Notes: generated from the sequence alone by a model not told the origin. A DNA stretch of 64,000 nucleotides from Bryum argenteum (GCA_037043015.1 CM073329.1:14834648-14898647); one strand, 5' to 3'. Shown: positions 1-13,262, counted from the first letter of the stretch. Made by a program: numbers and translations.

Positions 1-179
1 GATCAACCCCAAGATGAACCACAAGGATCTCCTTCGAGTTTACGAATGAAGTATAGATGACTCAGATAGTTCAGATTACTATGATGTGTACAGGCTTAAG
101 TGGAAGTTGCTGTTTGGCGAAGGTTTGGAGGTTCTTTGTATGTATTTAATGTAATAAGTTGCAGACTTGTGCTTGTCCC

Positions 180-925
180 TTAACCCTAGAACGTCGGAGC
201 CCATAACCGTGGCCTGAACTTTGATATGTCTTACTCTGAATCCTCCATTTCGCCACTTTACCTGAAAGTAAAATATTTTATTTTATTTTTCGTAGATGTG
301 ATCACATGCTTTTCATATGCTGTAAAAATTTCAGATTTTTTTGGGAAGATTTGAAATTCAAGTGAATTTTCAAAGAAAAACCAAAAATAATTCATATCAA
401 ATACAAATCACTTTCAAAAAATCTGAAATTTTTGGAATAAGGGGACATTGTAGTGAAGAATAGCATGGTGTAATCCATGGTTTCGTGCCATGCTATATTT
501 GAAAATTGAGAAAGAGACCCTATAGGCATGTAAACTTAAGGTGTCAGTAAATCACTAGATATTAGGAATTTCTTGAAATTCTAACTTGGAGTAGAAACAA
601 GACTTGGTAAGATTCATTTTATGAATTGAGCCTGAACTCAAAAGAGATCATTTAGTTGCCTAAATTTGAGACTTAATAAAAGTAGGAAAAAGTTGCAGAA
701 ATGCACTGTGTGGTGACTTGTTTTTAACCATTCTTTCAACTTTCATACCACATGTGATCTTAGGAAATACCTTAAATGACCTCAAATGAATTCCATGATA
801 TGCTATTATCATTCATAAATCCAATTACAAAAATCATGAATGAAATTCATCCCGCAATAATAGGTTACAGTGAAAATGTTCTGTTCATCGGACATAAAAT
901 GGCCGCTCCGACGTTCCAGGGTTAA
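180..925. mobile_element. TTAA-flanked non-autonomous TIR element (piggyBac-like)
   Basis: TTAA at 180-183 is followed by CCCTAGAACGTCGGAGC (184-200). The inverse copy GCTCCGACGTTCCAGGG lies at 905-921 and is followed by TTAA (922-925). The 17-bp inverted termini differ by one base. TTAA target duplication with CCC-starting termini is the established mark of piggyBac-superfamily elements. The 746-bp element has no transposase reading frame, so it would depend on an enzyme from elsewhere. It is the best-preserved member of the family seen across this window. Confidence 0.75.
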
Positions 926-1319
926 ACGAGCCTCACCTCGTAAACCTTTTTTTTATTATTCAACGGTGAACCTAATGACACAACGATGGTGAAACTCTTG
1001 CTGAAAGTTACCTAATGTTTGACCTTCTCATATGGCTAGATCAACTATCAAGATGCTATGAGGTGCCTTTGTGGATGTTCTCCATCTTAACCCCTAACCT
1101 TCTAACCTTCGTTGGGGCTCGAAATGGGTTTTTGCAAATCTGGTCAGTGTAGATGAAGGGGTCAAAAGCAATAGTTCTGCCCAAGATTTTTATTGTGTGC
1201 TCCTTCTGCGGCAAAATGTATGTGGTAAAATTTGCAAAGTTAAATTTCAACTTTTGAGTCTTCTAGGACCATCATTGGGTTGCGAGCCGAGATGGGGCAG
1301 CTTAAAAAACTACTTTTGA

Positions 1320-1640
1320 AATTATTCTTTTGAAATATACTCATCACTAATTGGATGTTTATGCCTAAAGGTCCTTTAAATGGTGAGATTACTTATTCCC
1401 TCGAGACAAGAACTATGTCAGTTCCTACATGACCTCTAGTGCCTTTGAAACAACCAACATGTCATCCTCTATAGGGCTTTTAGGATATTCATACAACAAG
1501 GTCGAAGAACCCTCTAATAGAGTTCAATAAACTAAAGTGGTGAGTACCATGCTCGCATCGGGATTCAAACCCATGACCTTTTTATTAGGAGCCATAAGCT
1601 TGTGCTACCAAGCTCAAGTATGTGGTGCCTAGTATAAGCA
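1320..1640 (-). repeat. SINE-like repeat with tRNA-type box B
   Basis: On the minus strand, 1625-1540 reads like a tRNA 5' half and T arm: an A-box-like GAGCTTGGTAGC, then a B-box-like GGTTTGAATCCC. The following sequence shares short blocks with 13350-13610 and, inverted, with 32350-32545 (blocks such as AATGGTGAGACTACTA and CTAGCTAGC). This suggests an old tRNA-derived SINE family. Similarity is patchy, and ends and target duplications were not located. Confidence 0.35.
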
Positions 1641-3019
1641 ACTCTCCTAGAATAACACTTTCATGCTAATACCATCATAAACAAGGAGGATAATACTCAA
1701 TCTGCATTAATCAAAATGTGTGTATCTTAAATGTGCTTACTTCAGAACTTTGCACTTTCTTAATTCCTAAAATACAAAATGCACGTTATGTGCACATGGC
1801 GTAAAGTCGATGGTTTTAAACCAATTTTGAATATAATGTCAATTGAAGATTAATTATTATTAATATATATATATATATATATTTTTGAAAAATATGAATG
1901 AAAATGCTATTAACAAACCTACTTCAAGTTTGTTTAGAAGGATACTAACCATTATTTCAAAAACACTCTTGTACCAAAAAAATCATGAAATAAACGTCTT
2001 AGCTCAATGGCCTTACAATAGTGAGATTTTCCCCAAATTCTACAAAAAAAAAAAAAAAAAAAAAAAAAAAACATTCCATAACTAACCCTTGCACTAGAAT
2101 GAATATCATATCCAAGGGGCTTGGTTAAAATCCTCCACTTTGGAATTACACAAGAATTGTGGTTAGTGTTGCCTGAAGATTAGCGTTATTTACAAAAAGT
2201 TTCCCATTGCACTATTTCTCAACTTGGAGGTTGGTGTTCAGTCTTGGGCCGCCTTTGCAATCATTGCTCATCATCTTTTCACCAATCGCACCAATTCCAA
2301 TAAATTTTCCCACTTGCAAAAATTTGCATTCTCTCACTTTTAGTGTTATGTTTTGAAACAAAGACTAATGTTGTAACACCATAGTGACGTGTGACATTTA
2401 GTGGTATGGTACGCAATTAACAATTGAAACACTAATCAACATGTAGTATTGGCATCTTTGCTCGCTTCTTTTTTGTATACAAGTGAAAAGTAATCTAGAA
2501 ACATGCATGCATGTTACACATGGACACTGCTTCACTTTGAATAAGTATCCTCAAACGTAGGGTCATGTCCATGAATTCCCGACTTGATTGACTTCGTCTT
2601 TCTCCGACTTCACACCCAATTTTCAACCTTCGTCGATACTCGGATCGACATCTGCTGCTGCTGCCTCATCGTCACCAATTGCTCAAAGCTCTGAAAGAAC
2701 TATGATCGAAGTTGAAGAAAGAAAGACAATACTGAAGAGAGTAAGAGGATGACCGATATCTCGAAGAGTTTGAAACAATTGGGTCGGGCAGCAGTAGCAG
2801 TAGCAGCAGCAACGATTGCTACAGTGGCGGCAATCCGGACATGAAATACCAACGCAGTGATTCAATATCATGGAGAGGAATCGCCCCTGCAGAGCACAGC
2901 AGGTGGACCTCTCTCTCCTTTACTTTCGTCCTTTACTTTCTGAAACAACCTACGGCAGTTGAACGATTGGGAACTATGGCGATGCCAGGGATGGGCAGGT
3001 AGAGATCGACAAGCCAAGG

Positions 3020-6000
3020 ATGGATCGCGCAAAGCTATGGTTTTCCCGGCCAAGCGTGTGGTGTAAACCAATCCCAGTGGTGCTCTTCTTAATTCTAGCC
3101 TCTCTTGCGACTTCTAGCTACTACTGGAAAGATAGTTTCGCCATCTCTCGTACTTGCTCCAACTCCGTTCTCTCGCTTCCGATCGTTCGACTCGATGACC
3201 GGGCGGGTAACGAGCCATACCAAGTTTGTGTGGTGGTGGTGATCGGAGACGACAGTGGCGTTCCGGATTTCAATAGTCTGCCATTTTCCAAGCTGCGCCC
3301 GATCCTGCAGAAAGTGCTGGAAGTTGCGGGTGTGGATGGCGAACTGGGATTAGTGGAACCAGACTTGCAGAGTGTCTTTGTTCGCACCGATTACACCGAT
3401 CTTGTTTGTAAGATTGTCAGAGATGCCCTTGGACCTGCTGTCAAGTGCGAGAGTTTCCTCGATGCCCCGAAGTCGGAGTCTCCGGAGTCTGAGCAACCGG
3501 TTAGTTGTCTGCGATCTATTGCTTACTGTTTGCTAGATCAGACAAGTTGTTGACTAATATCGAGATGTCAGCTTAGTTGCTCCGAAGAGCCTGATCCTGG
3601 CTCCTCAATATGTTCCTTGTCATTACAAGCCCTAATGTGGTGGAGAGATTGAGGTTTGTGTAGGAATCTCGTGATTAGGGTTTCAGTAAACGGAAGGAAG
3701 AACAGTCCACGGATCGGGTTTGATAGCATTGACTTTAGGTGTTAAAAATCACACTGAGATCCTTGACATCACCATTGCCCAGTAGTGAACTAACTTAGTG
3801 TTTGCTACATCCGATATCCATTATTCTTTGAAGTCTTTCGAGAACAACTTGTTTATGATGCTCAGACAAGTGGTTGACTAGAATTGAGGGACGTGAATCA
3901 GGTTGGTGCACCATGTCCTGATTAGGGTTTGATCGGCAAGAAGTAAACAAAATGATGAAGGATTCACGAAACCAATTTTAGGGCTTAATCTTATCGGTTC
4001 CATTAGCATAGTGGACCTGACGCAGATGTGCCAGTTAGTGAAAGCTCGTGGTCGTTGCGTGTTGCTTTGACCTTGGCTCCTCGAATTCATCAATGCTAAT
4101 GTGGTAGTGCGAATCACGTTAGTGTAGGAATGAGCTGATTAGGGTTTGATGAGCAACGATTTCTTAGGGTTTCATTTCGTTATTCTTAGTTCTTCAAAAT
4201 CGCAGTAACAGTCGTGAGAATTATAATACTGGACTTGAATGAAGAAATACCATCTTTGTGAAAGACCCTGATTTTGGCTCTTTAAAGTTTTCCTCGTATC
4301 ATAAAGCCCAATCTGGTTGAGAGAATCAGATCAATGTAGGAATATCCTGAGTAGAGTTTGAAGTAAACAAAACTCAATTTCATCGCCTACAGGTCACTCT
4401 ATGTCTAAGACAGCTTTCCTTTGTCATGGTCACACACAAGTTTCTCAATGCATGTCAGGACCTTTATACTTCCGAAGTAGTGCTTCATTTTCGACAATGA
4501 GTTCAGTAATATACTTCGCTTCGCAGGGTACAGTATCGCATACCTCATAGTCTATGAAGCATGTGACTAGAAATTCTAAACACGCCTGGGATTGTTCTCC
4601 TTCTTCATGTGTTGCTAGTGGGCTGGTTGCAGGTGAACTGCAAAAAGCTGGTGGTAGGTCACAGCACTCGGTACGTGGAGCAAGCATGTCCGGCATGGAC
4701 GTACGACATGTTCTACGAGGAGCTTCTAGTGGTCGACTTAGACACACCAGATCCAAGCCAGCAACCTCCTGTGCTTGCCGAATGGAGACCCACCATAGTG
4801 ACAGCATTCAGTAGCAATCACTTCAAGTATGGCCTCCTTCTGCTGAGGTCCATACACAATGCGGCTCCTAGCATCAAAGCAAAGTATAATGTTTCGGTGG
4901 TGGCCTGGACAATGGACGAGCTTAGTCGGGAGCAAGAGAATTATCTGAATTGCGTGCTCTTGGAATTGGCTGTCTCGGGTATTCATGCTGAGACCCGCAA
5001 GTTTCCGTTTCTTGATTACCCGAGTTGGATGCGCCTTAATAAATCGCTCATCGCCATTCACGATGGCGGCAAAGGTACCATGCACTTTCTCACTCAGTTT
5101 TCCCACTTTGCCCACTTTGCATGTACTCCCTCTTTCCCATTGAGTTTGTCTTATAGGTTCTTTCGAGAGATACATTTGAGAGAACCTATGGGATAGACTC
5201 AATTGGACAAATGGGACAGACTTAAAGGGACAGATTCAATGGGAGAGAGGGAGTATAAAACCTAGTTAGTGGGGTGTTAATGAACCTTGACGTGTAGGTA
5301 CTCTTAAACTTGGCCCTTTCAACATGACATGTCTATTGTAAGAACTAGTATAGTTTGGAGTAGCAAGAAAACAAAAATTATCCTTGAATCACTACCAATG
5401 TAGTTCTCAAACTAGTGTTGAGTTTACGGACCTTGTTGTATGGATACCCTCGAATCTCTACATACTTGTTGTTTCTTAGGCACTAGTGTTCATTTTGAGA
5501 GAGGTTAGTTGTTATCAACTATTGATGTTAAGTCTCATAAGCATGAACATCCAAGAACAGGTCAAACAGACACTTTGTTCGCTCTAACCTCAAAATTGAT
5601 TTGGGGTTCTTCGTCTTGATCTTGGACTTTGACGTCTTCTCAACTGTAGTTCGTTGCACTGATGTGGTGGTGGTTGTGATGCTTGTGGTGCAGGAGAGTA
5701 CGCATGGAAAGCCATAATGGCACACAAAGTGTTACTAGAGCGAGGCTTTATTCTCTGGCTAGACGCAGGCTGCCGAATTCTCTCATCGGCAGGACTAACT
5801 GACAGCTTAAACTACGTAAATGCTCGAGGCTTCGGGGGCCACATCTCCGAGGGAATACTCGAGGAATGGACACACCCAGGACAACTAAAATACTTCCAAT
5901 CAGATTACAGGTACCTGAAGAAACAGCGCAACTGCGATGCATCACGCATGGGGTTCACTCTCGGGAGTTACTCCAAGCTGTTCCGGCCGTGGTATGAATG

Positions 6001-6211
6001 CTCTATCACTAAGCAGTGCATTGCTCCGGAAGGATCTGATCGGTTCAACCATCGACAAGACCAGGCTGCCTTGAGTGTGCTCTCGTATAGTGCGGGGCTG
6101 TATTGCAAGGGGCTGAGTAAGGAGGTTATCAGGCATACTGATAACTATGGGTTTGATTTTTATGGCGGTGTTGATCCTACTGCTTGTTACAAAGATCCCA
6201 TCAAAGTTTGA
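3020..6211 (+). CDS. DUF1647-like type II membrane protein, probable glycosyltransferase
   Basis: Three exons (3020-3499, 4633-5074, 5694-6211) joined at GT-AG sites give 479 aa. Residues about 18-33 form one hydrophobic segment behind a short basic N-terminus, as in Golgi type II signal-anchor enzymes. Residues about 200-470 follow the DUF1647 pattern: TAFSSNHFK, then RKFPFLDYPSW, EYAWKAIMAHKVL and ILWLDAG. This arrangement resembles a nucleotide-sugar transferase fold, with LDAG where a metal-binding DxD might sit. The C-terminal part carries conserved-looking Cys and Trp residues (for example at RPWYECSI). Substrate and linkage cannot be read from sequence. Intron 2 contains a Stowaway-like MITE. 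The start at 3020 gives the membrane anchor and is the first Met of the frame. An overlapping frame at 6147-6395 looks like 3' UTR chance coding. Family call moderately sure; enzymatic role is inference. Confidence 0.75.
5124..5255. mobile_element. Stowaway-like MITE in intron 2 of the DUF1647-like gene
   Basis: The left end is TA then CTCCCTCTTTCCCATTGAG (5126-5144). The right end is a near-perfect inverted copy ending GGGAGAGAGGGAG (to 5253), then TA. CTCCCTC termini with TA target duplication are typical of plant Stowaway MITEs (Tc1/mariner group). An inner inverted repeat (ATAGGTTCTTTCGAG with GAGAGAACCTAT) strengthens the hairpin. The element is 132 bp including both TA dinucleotides. 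Confidence 0.8.
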
Positions 6212-6867
6212 AACTTCGCTTCTCCAGCCAATTTTGAAGTCAGATTCTTCGTTTGCCTCCGATGAAGCTCTCCATCACCCAGGTGTGTACTTTATCCCGA
6301 CAAAAGGCGGGGATTGCAGGTCCGGGCAAAGGAGTCTGAGCTTTTATCCATGCAACGCCCGACACAAGTTGGAACCTTCTTTCTATGATTCTTGATGAGA
6401 AGGAGCCTTTATTCATGAGATTCTTGACAACGGTTACGCAGTTTTTTCCCTTTAAGACAAGCTTATGGGGAATAATCGGTCCACATGATATACAGGGATC
6501 TCAGTGGTGGTGCTTGGATGCAACAGTAGCTTCTCGAAGAGTGGAGGGCGCTTTCGTTTGGAACTGTAAGATCAGCTTGCGGAAGCGAAACCTTGATTCT
6601 CTTTACTGTTTGGTGATTAGCTCTGTGTGAGAGGATACCAAGTTCTTGAGGTGCAGCGATGTATATCAGGCTTGTAGATTATTTTGATGTAGAAATGACA
6701 GGTTGGTTCCGTATTGATGGACATACCAATTTGAATCATTCATTGCAACATGCAACAGTTGCCTTTCTGAGTAATTTTTAGAGCGCTGTGCTTGCAAGAG
6801 GCTACAAAGTCTGTTCGTTTCGTTTGTGATGAACTTTATGAGTCGATATAATAAGAGAATGGTATGA

Positions 6868-7218
6868 AGGGAGAGTGCTCAATAATGGTTCAAATTTTCA
6901 GATTTCCTTAATCTTGTAGTGTGTCAAATTTTCAGATTTTCTAATCTTGTAGTGTTTCAGTAATATTTATGCATGGGGAAAGTAAGTGAGGTGATAGTCA
7001 AAGTGGGTTCATCATTTTGGGTCTCTTCTACAATTTGCTATGAGTTTTTGTAGGTGCACTTATAGGTGTTTCTAAATTGGTGCCCCAATTTGATACCCTA
7101 AAATGTTTGGAATGAGTACATGGTATTGTTGACGTGCGAAGCCTATAGATACGTACCTGTAGGTGAAGAAGCCTAGTGCTCCATTATTGGTTCTACTCCA
7201 GTTTTGAGCACTCTCCCT
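6868..7218. mobile_element. Short TIR element (MITE)
   Basis: AGGGAGAGTGCTCAA at 6868-6882 is matched by its exact inverse complement at 7204-7218, giving a 351-bp element without a reading frame. Flanks are TATGA on the left and TTATG on the right, which leaves the target duplication unresolved (possibly TNA, as in PIF/Harbinger elements). The superfamily is not assigned. Confidence 0.6.
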
Positions 7219-7304
7219 TTATGTTTAAGAAGGTTTCATAAATGTAGGCACTTTTGTAATGGACAACAAGGGTGAATTATGGTTGGAGTAAGACTACTAG
7301 AATC

Positions 7305-8286
7305 TCAACCCCTAAACGTCCCTAGTGTTGAAAAACGACATTTTGGATGAAGGGCAGAAACTTTGAAGAGTCATAACTTCTTCATCCAAACTCCGTTTTT
7401 GACGAAATCACTTGAATTAGGTCACAAATCAAGTCTAGTTTATGTGGTAAAAATTGCAGACTCATAAAATAAAGTATGAATAAATGGCACCGATTTTAGT
7501 GAAGGAAGCTTTTGTTTTTGGGTTTTCAAACATTTGGCATGTTTTACCATTGCAAGTCAATTATGTGAAATCTAAAATAGTTTTTCATGAATTTTTTTTC
7601 ATAGGTTTGATATTTAGATGTATCCCAACAACTTTGTAGTTGGAAGTTTTTTGATCTAGATAACTTTGGTATTGGCTTCACAATGATGTTTCTACGATGA
7701 AAAAAGTGAAAAAATGGATGATTTTTGAAGAGCTAGATCTCCTTTATCCACCGTTAGATTTTAACTTTATTTTTTGGGATGGATTCCAATTATAGTCTAT
7801 TTTTAGTGGTAGAAACCTTGACCCAATCGAGGATATATTGAAGAAAAGGCATGGAATTGAGTGCGAGGGGTCTAGTTTTGGGCTATTTTCCCTTTGTAAA
7901 ATTTTTGGCAGTTTTCACGACTACAAGGCTACTATTTGAGCCAAGATTTTTTTTTCTGATGAATTTTTTTGGTACAAGAGTGTCGTTGAGATGAAGATGA
8001 ACAACTTTCTAGTTGCTGATTTTTTGATTGCAAATTTCATGTTGGTAGTATTTTCACTTCAAAGTGGAAATGATGGTATTTTGTAGCTTGTTTTGTGCAC
8101 TAATATGTTACGATCTCGCAATCTATGAGGTCCCATGAGTCAAGTTTTGGTCCACATGATCTACTACAAGTCTATTACAAGTTTGTACGGTTGAGATCTG
8201 AATAGCTTATCTTTATTTTCATCTACATCACTTTTTTTGAAAATGAGTTTTTGGCTAAAAATACCCCAAGGACGTTTAGGGGTTAA
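7305..8286. mobile_element. TTAA-type non-autonomous TIR element
   Basis: CCCCTAAACGTCC at 7309-7321 is the exact inverse complement of GGACGTTTAGGGG at 8270-8282. The right flank is TTAA (8283-8286); the left is TCAA (7305-7308), one substitution away. The 982-bp element carries no transposase. Its interior (for example the phrase around ACTTCTTCATCCAAACTC) recurs in diverged form at 8493-9140, so it belongs to a multicopy family. Confidence 0.7.
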
Positions 8287-8492
8287 TATAGATATGTATT
8301 TAGTGTATCTACTATTTGACATGTCACGAATCTTCAAATTTCTTTAATAAAACACAACCACACCATGTTGACTATTGTACTTGATATTGCATAAAGTTGT
8401 ACTTTGTTTGTGAACTTTCCTTTGTTTCTATTTGCAACACTTTCATTGAAAATATGTTCTTTTTACTACATATGAGTCAAATCATTTAGGGG

Positions 8493-9140
8493 TTAACCCT
8501 CCAACGTTCTCGATGTCGTTTTTCTACATTGTGGATGAATGGTTGAAACTTTGAAGACCCGTAACTTCTTCATCCAAACTCTTTTTTGGACTATATTACT
8601 TGCGTTGTGTCCCATATAAAATCTAGTTTGTGTGGTAAGAATTAAAAGAATCATATAATGAAGTATGACTTATTGGCATGCATTTTAGTGAAGGCAGCTT
8701 CTGGTTTTGAGTTTTCAAACATGTTATACCATTGCAAGCCATTTATGTGAAACAAAGTATAGTTTTTGATGAACTTTTTTTACATGATGCTGATCTTAAC
8801 ATGAAATCTACCAAATTTTTAGTTGGAAGATTTTTTATCCAAATACTTTTGGTTTTAGGTTTGCAATGATGTTCCCACAATGAGAAAAGTGAAAAAATGG
8901 ATAAATTTTGAAGAGCTATATCTCCTTTGCTCATCCAAACACGGTTAGTTTTTTTTAGAGTGTGATCTTAGTCGTAAAAATCTTAACCAAATCCAAGATA
9001 TTTTGTAAATAAGATATAGATTTGTGTGCAAAGGATTTGGTTTTGAACTTGTTTCCCTTTGTATAATGTTTGACACTTTTCAATGTTTTATGGCTATTAT
9101 TTGAGGCAAGAATTTTTTTGACAATTTTCTTGTTCCAAGG
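8493..9140. mobile_element. Diverged, truncated copy of the 7305-8286 element
   Basis: TTAA at 8493-8496 followed by CCCTCCAACG begins a stretch parallel to 7309 onward. Shared blocks include AACTTCTTCATCCAAACTC, TTTTCAAACATG, ACCATTGCAAGCCA and AGTTTTTGATGAA. No right terminus was found, and similarity fades near 9140. Just left of the shared TTAA is TTTAGGGG, the right-end sequence of another member, so two elements may abut at one TTAA. Confidence 0.55.
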
Positions 9141-10688
9141 ATAATACTGGGATGAAGGTAAACAGAGAAATTTGTTAAAAAAGATGAAGCCAAAGAGATT
9201 TAACGTAACAAGAAATTATATGATTTTGATTTAAATATCCAAATCGGATTGAGTAAAATAATCAATTAATGTTTACCTTAAGCATATTTTACCCAGTCAA
9301 TCAAAAACAATTCTAGGTTAGTCCCTAACTGGCTTCTTGCTTCTGGGTAGCTCAGATTAAGGGGTTGTAATTGATATTTTTGCATAATATATTTATAAAG
9401 TGTTCCCTATACTACAAAGTGTTTGTGAAAAATTCCTACCTTTGAATTCTGAAACAATTTTTTTGGCTTTCAAGCCCAAAATGAGCAAAGGTTTTTTTTA
9501 TTGTTTCAACATTTTGAGAATTTTTTTCCTAAATTTATACATAACCAAATTTATACTCAAACTTCCAAGTATCCCAAGTCAAAACTCTCTCTAAATTTAC
9601 AAAAATTGGCTTCTAACATGCATAGGCTGAGACCATTCTTCTATTATGACATGAGTAGATCTACATGCTTACCTCATGAACTACTTATTTGTCAACCTAT
9701 AATTCCATAGAAGAAGGAACTAACTTAGTTAGAAACACAAAATTAAATATGTATATGTTTTAAAATGTAGACTTTAAAGTTTGTTAATTTCATCTAAATT
9801 TTTACAAGGCTCAAAACTACATGTAATGAATCTATAAATGTTACATTTGCCCAAAAATTATTCTCTATGATACTCATTTACAAATATCATAACTATTTTC
9901 AAACGAATATAACTTCAATCTTACTAGTTACTAAAAAAGAATCTTTAATACTTACTAGTTACTAAAAATATTCTCCAATATCCATATGCCTCCTCGTTGC
10001 ACATATTACTTTATTATCACCGTGATTAGTGGCGTCCATCGTCAAACCAACATGTTATTTTCACTTTTCAAACACCTACATTGATCTTCATCCAAAATAC
10101 AAGAGCTTTAATAAACTCATTTCAATAGTTTAATTAGATTTCCACATAAATTAATATTTTAAGAAAGCTACTATAATCATTATACACAAATTTCCTTAAA
10201 TCTCAATTATTTGAGTTTCAATTTCATAGTTGTCTGAGGTGTAAAACTTCTTTCTACAACAAGTTCACACTGATTTCTCGCATATAAATTACAAAGTTAG
10301 CATCTCAAGCAATAATTGATTACAAAGTGAATAATGCCAATGACACTCAATAAATAACTTTTCTTCAAACATTCAATAGTGCACTAATACTTTCCAATCC
10401 TTGAAATCTAAACTACTTTTGATCAATTCATGTAATCTTTAAGTTGATCAAATAATGACAATCTATGTGGTATATGATTCACCACATTATTTACAACTCT
10501 CGATAGTATGGTTCATCTAATGAAGACTTTCTAGCATAATGACTTCAGCTCAAAAGTGTAACTATTTGAATGATGATAAAAGATAAGACTAATTTTCAAG
10601 ATTCTAGATTTGGTAGAAATTGATACGGTTTTAGTATTTAGTTGATACTTAAACATCAATTTTGAGAATCTAGATACAACTTAACACT

Positions 10689-13262
10689 ATGGCTCCAAAG
10701 AAAGATGACGATGATGATAGTAAAATGGGTGCCTCAAAGAGGGCAAGCTTGAGAAGGAAGTCAAGCATGATGGACGAGGTGAAAAAAAAAGGCGTTCCTG
10801 GAAGTTTATACAAACCCATAGATTCTCATCCTAAGAAAAAAACGTTAAGTGCAGCTGAGATAAGGGCCGTAGAAAACAAGGTCGCTCTTAGAAAACTATC
10901 TATGGTAATGATGAATAACTCTTTTACCCTGTGTAGGACTATCACTACATTGAAATTTATACTAATCTTAGAATACTAAAACAAGTGATTTCTTGCATAA
11001 GAGTTTGTCAATAATTATATAAGTCTGATTTTTTGACTCAAATTCATTATTTGTAGTCAAGTACAAAATGTGTTTTACTCAAAACACAGTGAATAATAGT
11101 AAGTGTTCTTTGAATGATACTTCTACATTTATTCATATACTACATTTATCAAGTTTTGAAAATGCTTGGCATATAATGAGAATGTAATAAGAAAATACTC
11201 ATGTTCTTCTTATGATATAGATGTCCTTGCCTCCTTTTCTATGATCTATAGTTTTTAAAGATTCTAGTCGGATACTAGTCTTTGACAAATTTGAAGTAAA
11301 AAATATAAAAAATCTTGATACAAGAAGTAGAGTGTAATCCTTTATTTTCTCAAATAAAGATAAAGTATCAACCAAATATTTACATCTTAAAATGTTCAAC
11401 ATCCAAGCCTACAATTAGTTGTATTATATAGCAAAGATCGTTAAATGCTAATAGTATATACATTTAATATTGTGATTTGAGTTTTTAACATTGTATTGTC
11501 AAGGTTGTTTAGCCCTCTACATGAATTACTTAACAACAAATCCAAACCATTCACAATATTAGGAGTTGATTTGTATGATGAAGCCAATAGTTAAGTAGCT
11601 AAAACATATAAATTGATAGAAATCTAAATTCGTATTATGTACAAGCTAAAATTGAATCCCTCTGTCATTTTTATTTTTTGTACAGAAGTGGTATTAGACT
11701 TCCATTGAAGTTATTGAAGTGTTGATTTTTAGATACTTTAAAACTACTACCAATTATTTTAGATATTCAACTCTTGGTGAAAATCCTCAATTTCATCTTA
11801 TCAGAGAATTCTTGATCATTGATCTAAGTAATGTGAATATATGTAATGGATATGAAAACCATGTATACTAAATTTGGATATTGGTGATATTTAGTCCTTC
11901 TGAAGATTAAATACATTCTAGGCTATACACTCTACATTAAGTGAAAATATTTCTCTATGTCAACTGCTTAAAAACTAGCTGGTCAGAATTACAAGAGAAG
12001 AAATTATTCTATCAATACTCAACTGCCATTAACATTTTGACAAAGTTTATACTTTGAGAATTATCTCACAAGTCTTTATTTCAAGAATAGATATTAATTG
12101 ATTGCTTCTTGAACTCAAATTTCAATTTGAGCAACTTAAGATGCTTCATATCAAGTTCTTTGAACTCTAAATCATAAAAAGTCAAAATTTGCTTGAGATG
12201 TAGACCTTTTAGGAAATTACATTCTTAGAACCATTTGTTTCTTCAATATTTGAGTTCTTTGTTAATTGATTCTATTAATTGGATCAAAATTTCCAAAACT
12301 CCCATCCTCACTTTCTCAAGCACCTACTACAAACTTAATTTTCAAAAATATTGCAACTTCTTGAGAGCAACTTCATAATTCTCAACTTAGATATTACTCA
12401 ATTTAGACTTTGAAGATGCAATTTAGAGGATAGAAAGCTTGAGTAATATAAGAGATTTAATCATACAACCTTCCAACCTCTATATACATTATCAAATTTC
12501 TACATAATATGTTGTATCAACTTTCTAATGAGATATGCTATACTTGAAATTGTAGAATCTATGGAGGAGAATAAATGCTGGTTATACAATCTTCAGGAAT
12601 CCCATCAATAGTCTTTACTTAGATTCATTTGGATGGGATCCAAAAATGGTAAGTATAATGATTGCTTCTAAACATTTTGAATTTTCTTAAGCACTTCACA
12701 ATATTCAATTTCACCATAGCAATTGTAAGATTCACATAAGTATGCATTCATATTTAGTCCATATTCCTAAAGTTCTTTATGTGTAAATTTATCACCCAAA
12801 TCATACTATATGTTACAATTTAATGATGAGCTTCTTTTTTAAGATTCTTGTATGATAAAATTGAACTCTTTTCTAGTTATTTGTATCTTTTCCATAATAA
12901 GTAAACCATGTCTTAAAAGGTCAAATTGAACCAAATTTTGGTTTTTTTTTCCCTAAATGTTTGATTGTTTTGTGACGTAGACTGAGCCAACTATAAGAGA
13001 TTTCATGCACATGAGGGACGCGTTTTCGGAGTTTACGGAGGCTCTTGCAAGAGCAAATTTGGCATGGCCAAAACCACCAAGGCCGCCACTTGTGTTCATT
13101 CCCGCTAAAGAAAAGGCAAGATTAAAAGCCGAAAGAATGGCAGAAAGAGCAGCACAAAAACTCAAAGCCATGATAAAAATGGGCATGGTTCCTCCTGGTA
13201 CTAAAGCCCCCGGTGATAAAGGTGGTGCCAAAGGTGGTGCTAAAGCTGCAAAGAAGAAGTAG
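10689..13262 (+). CDS. Small lysine-rich basic protein, function unknown
   Basis: Two exons, 10689-10904 and 12981-13262, joined in phase 0 (donor ATG|GTAATG, acceptor GACGTAG|ACTGAG), give 165 aa. The protein starts MAPKKDDDDD, has an Arg/Ser/Lys-rich part (SKRASLRRKSSM), an Ala/Glu/Lys middle able to form a helix (about residues 75-145), and a Gly/Ala/Lys tail ending KAAKKK. No known domain was recognised. Its composition fits a nucleic-acid-binding or structural protein, but that is only inference. The 2076-bp intron is AT-rich and has no clear transposon. Codon use in both exons is less AT-biased than the flanks, and a charged, low-complexity frame continues across the splice, which supports the two-exon model. 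Confidence 0.6.

Larger units (their letters stand above)
1..3019. other. Intergenic, repeat-rich
   Basis: No convincing coding sequence is visible before 3020. The stretch holds a TTAA-flanked transposon (180-925), a diverged SINE-like repeat (about 1320-1640), a TA microsatellite (about 1862-1882) and a run of 28 A (2044-2071). The last 400 bases are less AT-rich and contain CTG/CAG-rich sequence; they are probably the promoter and 5' UTR of the gene starting at 3020. Confidence 0.6.
6212..10688. other. Intergenic, transposon relics
   Basis: AT-rich spacer with no supported gene. It contains a TIR element at 6868-7218, a complete TTAA element at 7305-8286 and a decayed second copy of that element from 8493. 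From about 9150 to 10600 nothing recognisable is seen beyond AT-rich sequence. The last 100 bases are likely the promoter of the gene at 10689. Confidence 0.55.

Noticed and set aside
6147..6395. 82-aa frame overlapping the end of the DUF1647-like gene
   Set aside because: Out of frame with a well-supported last exon and without a recognisable domain.
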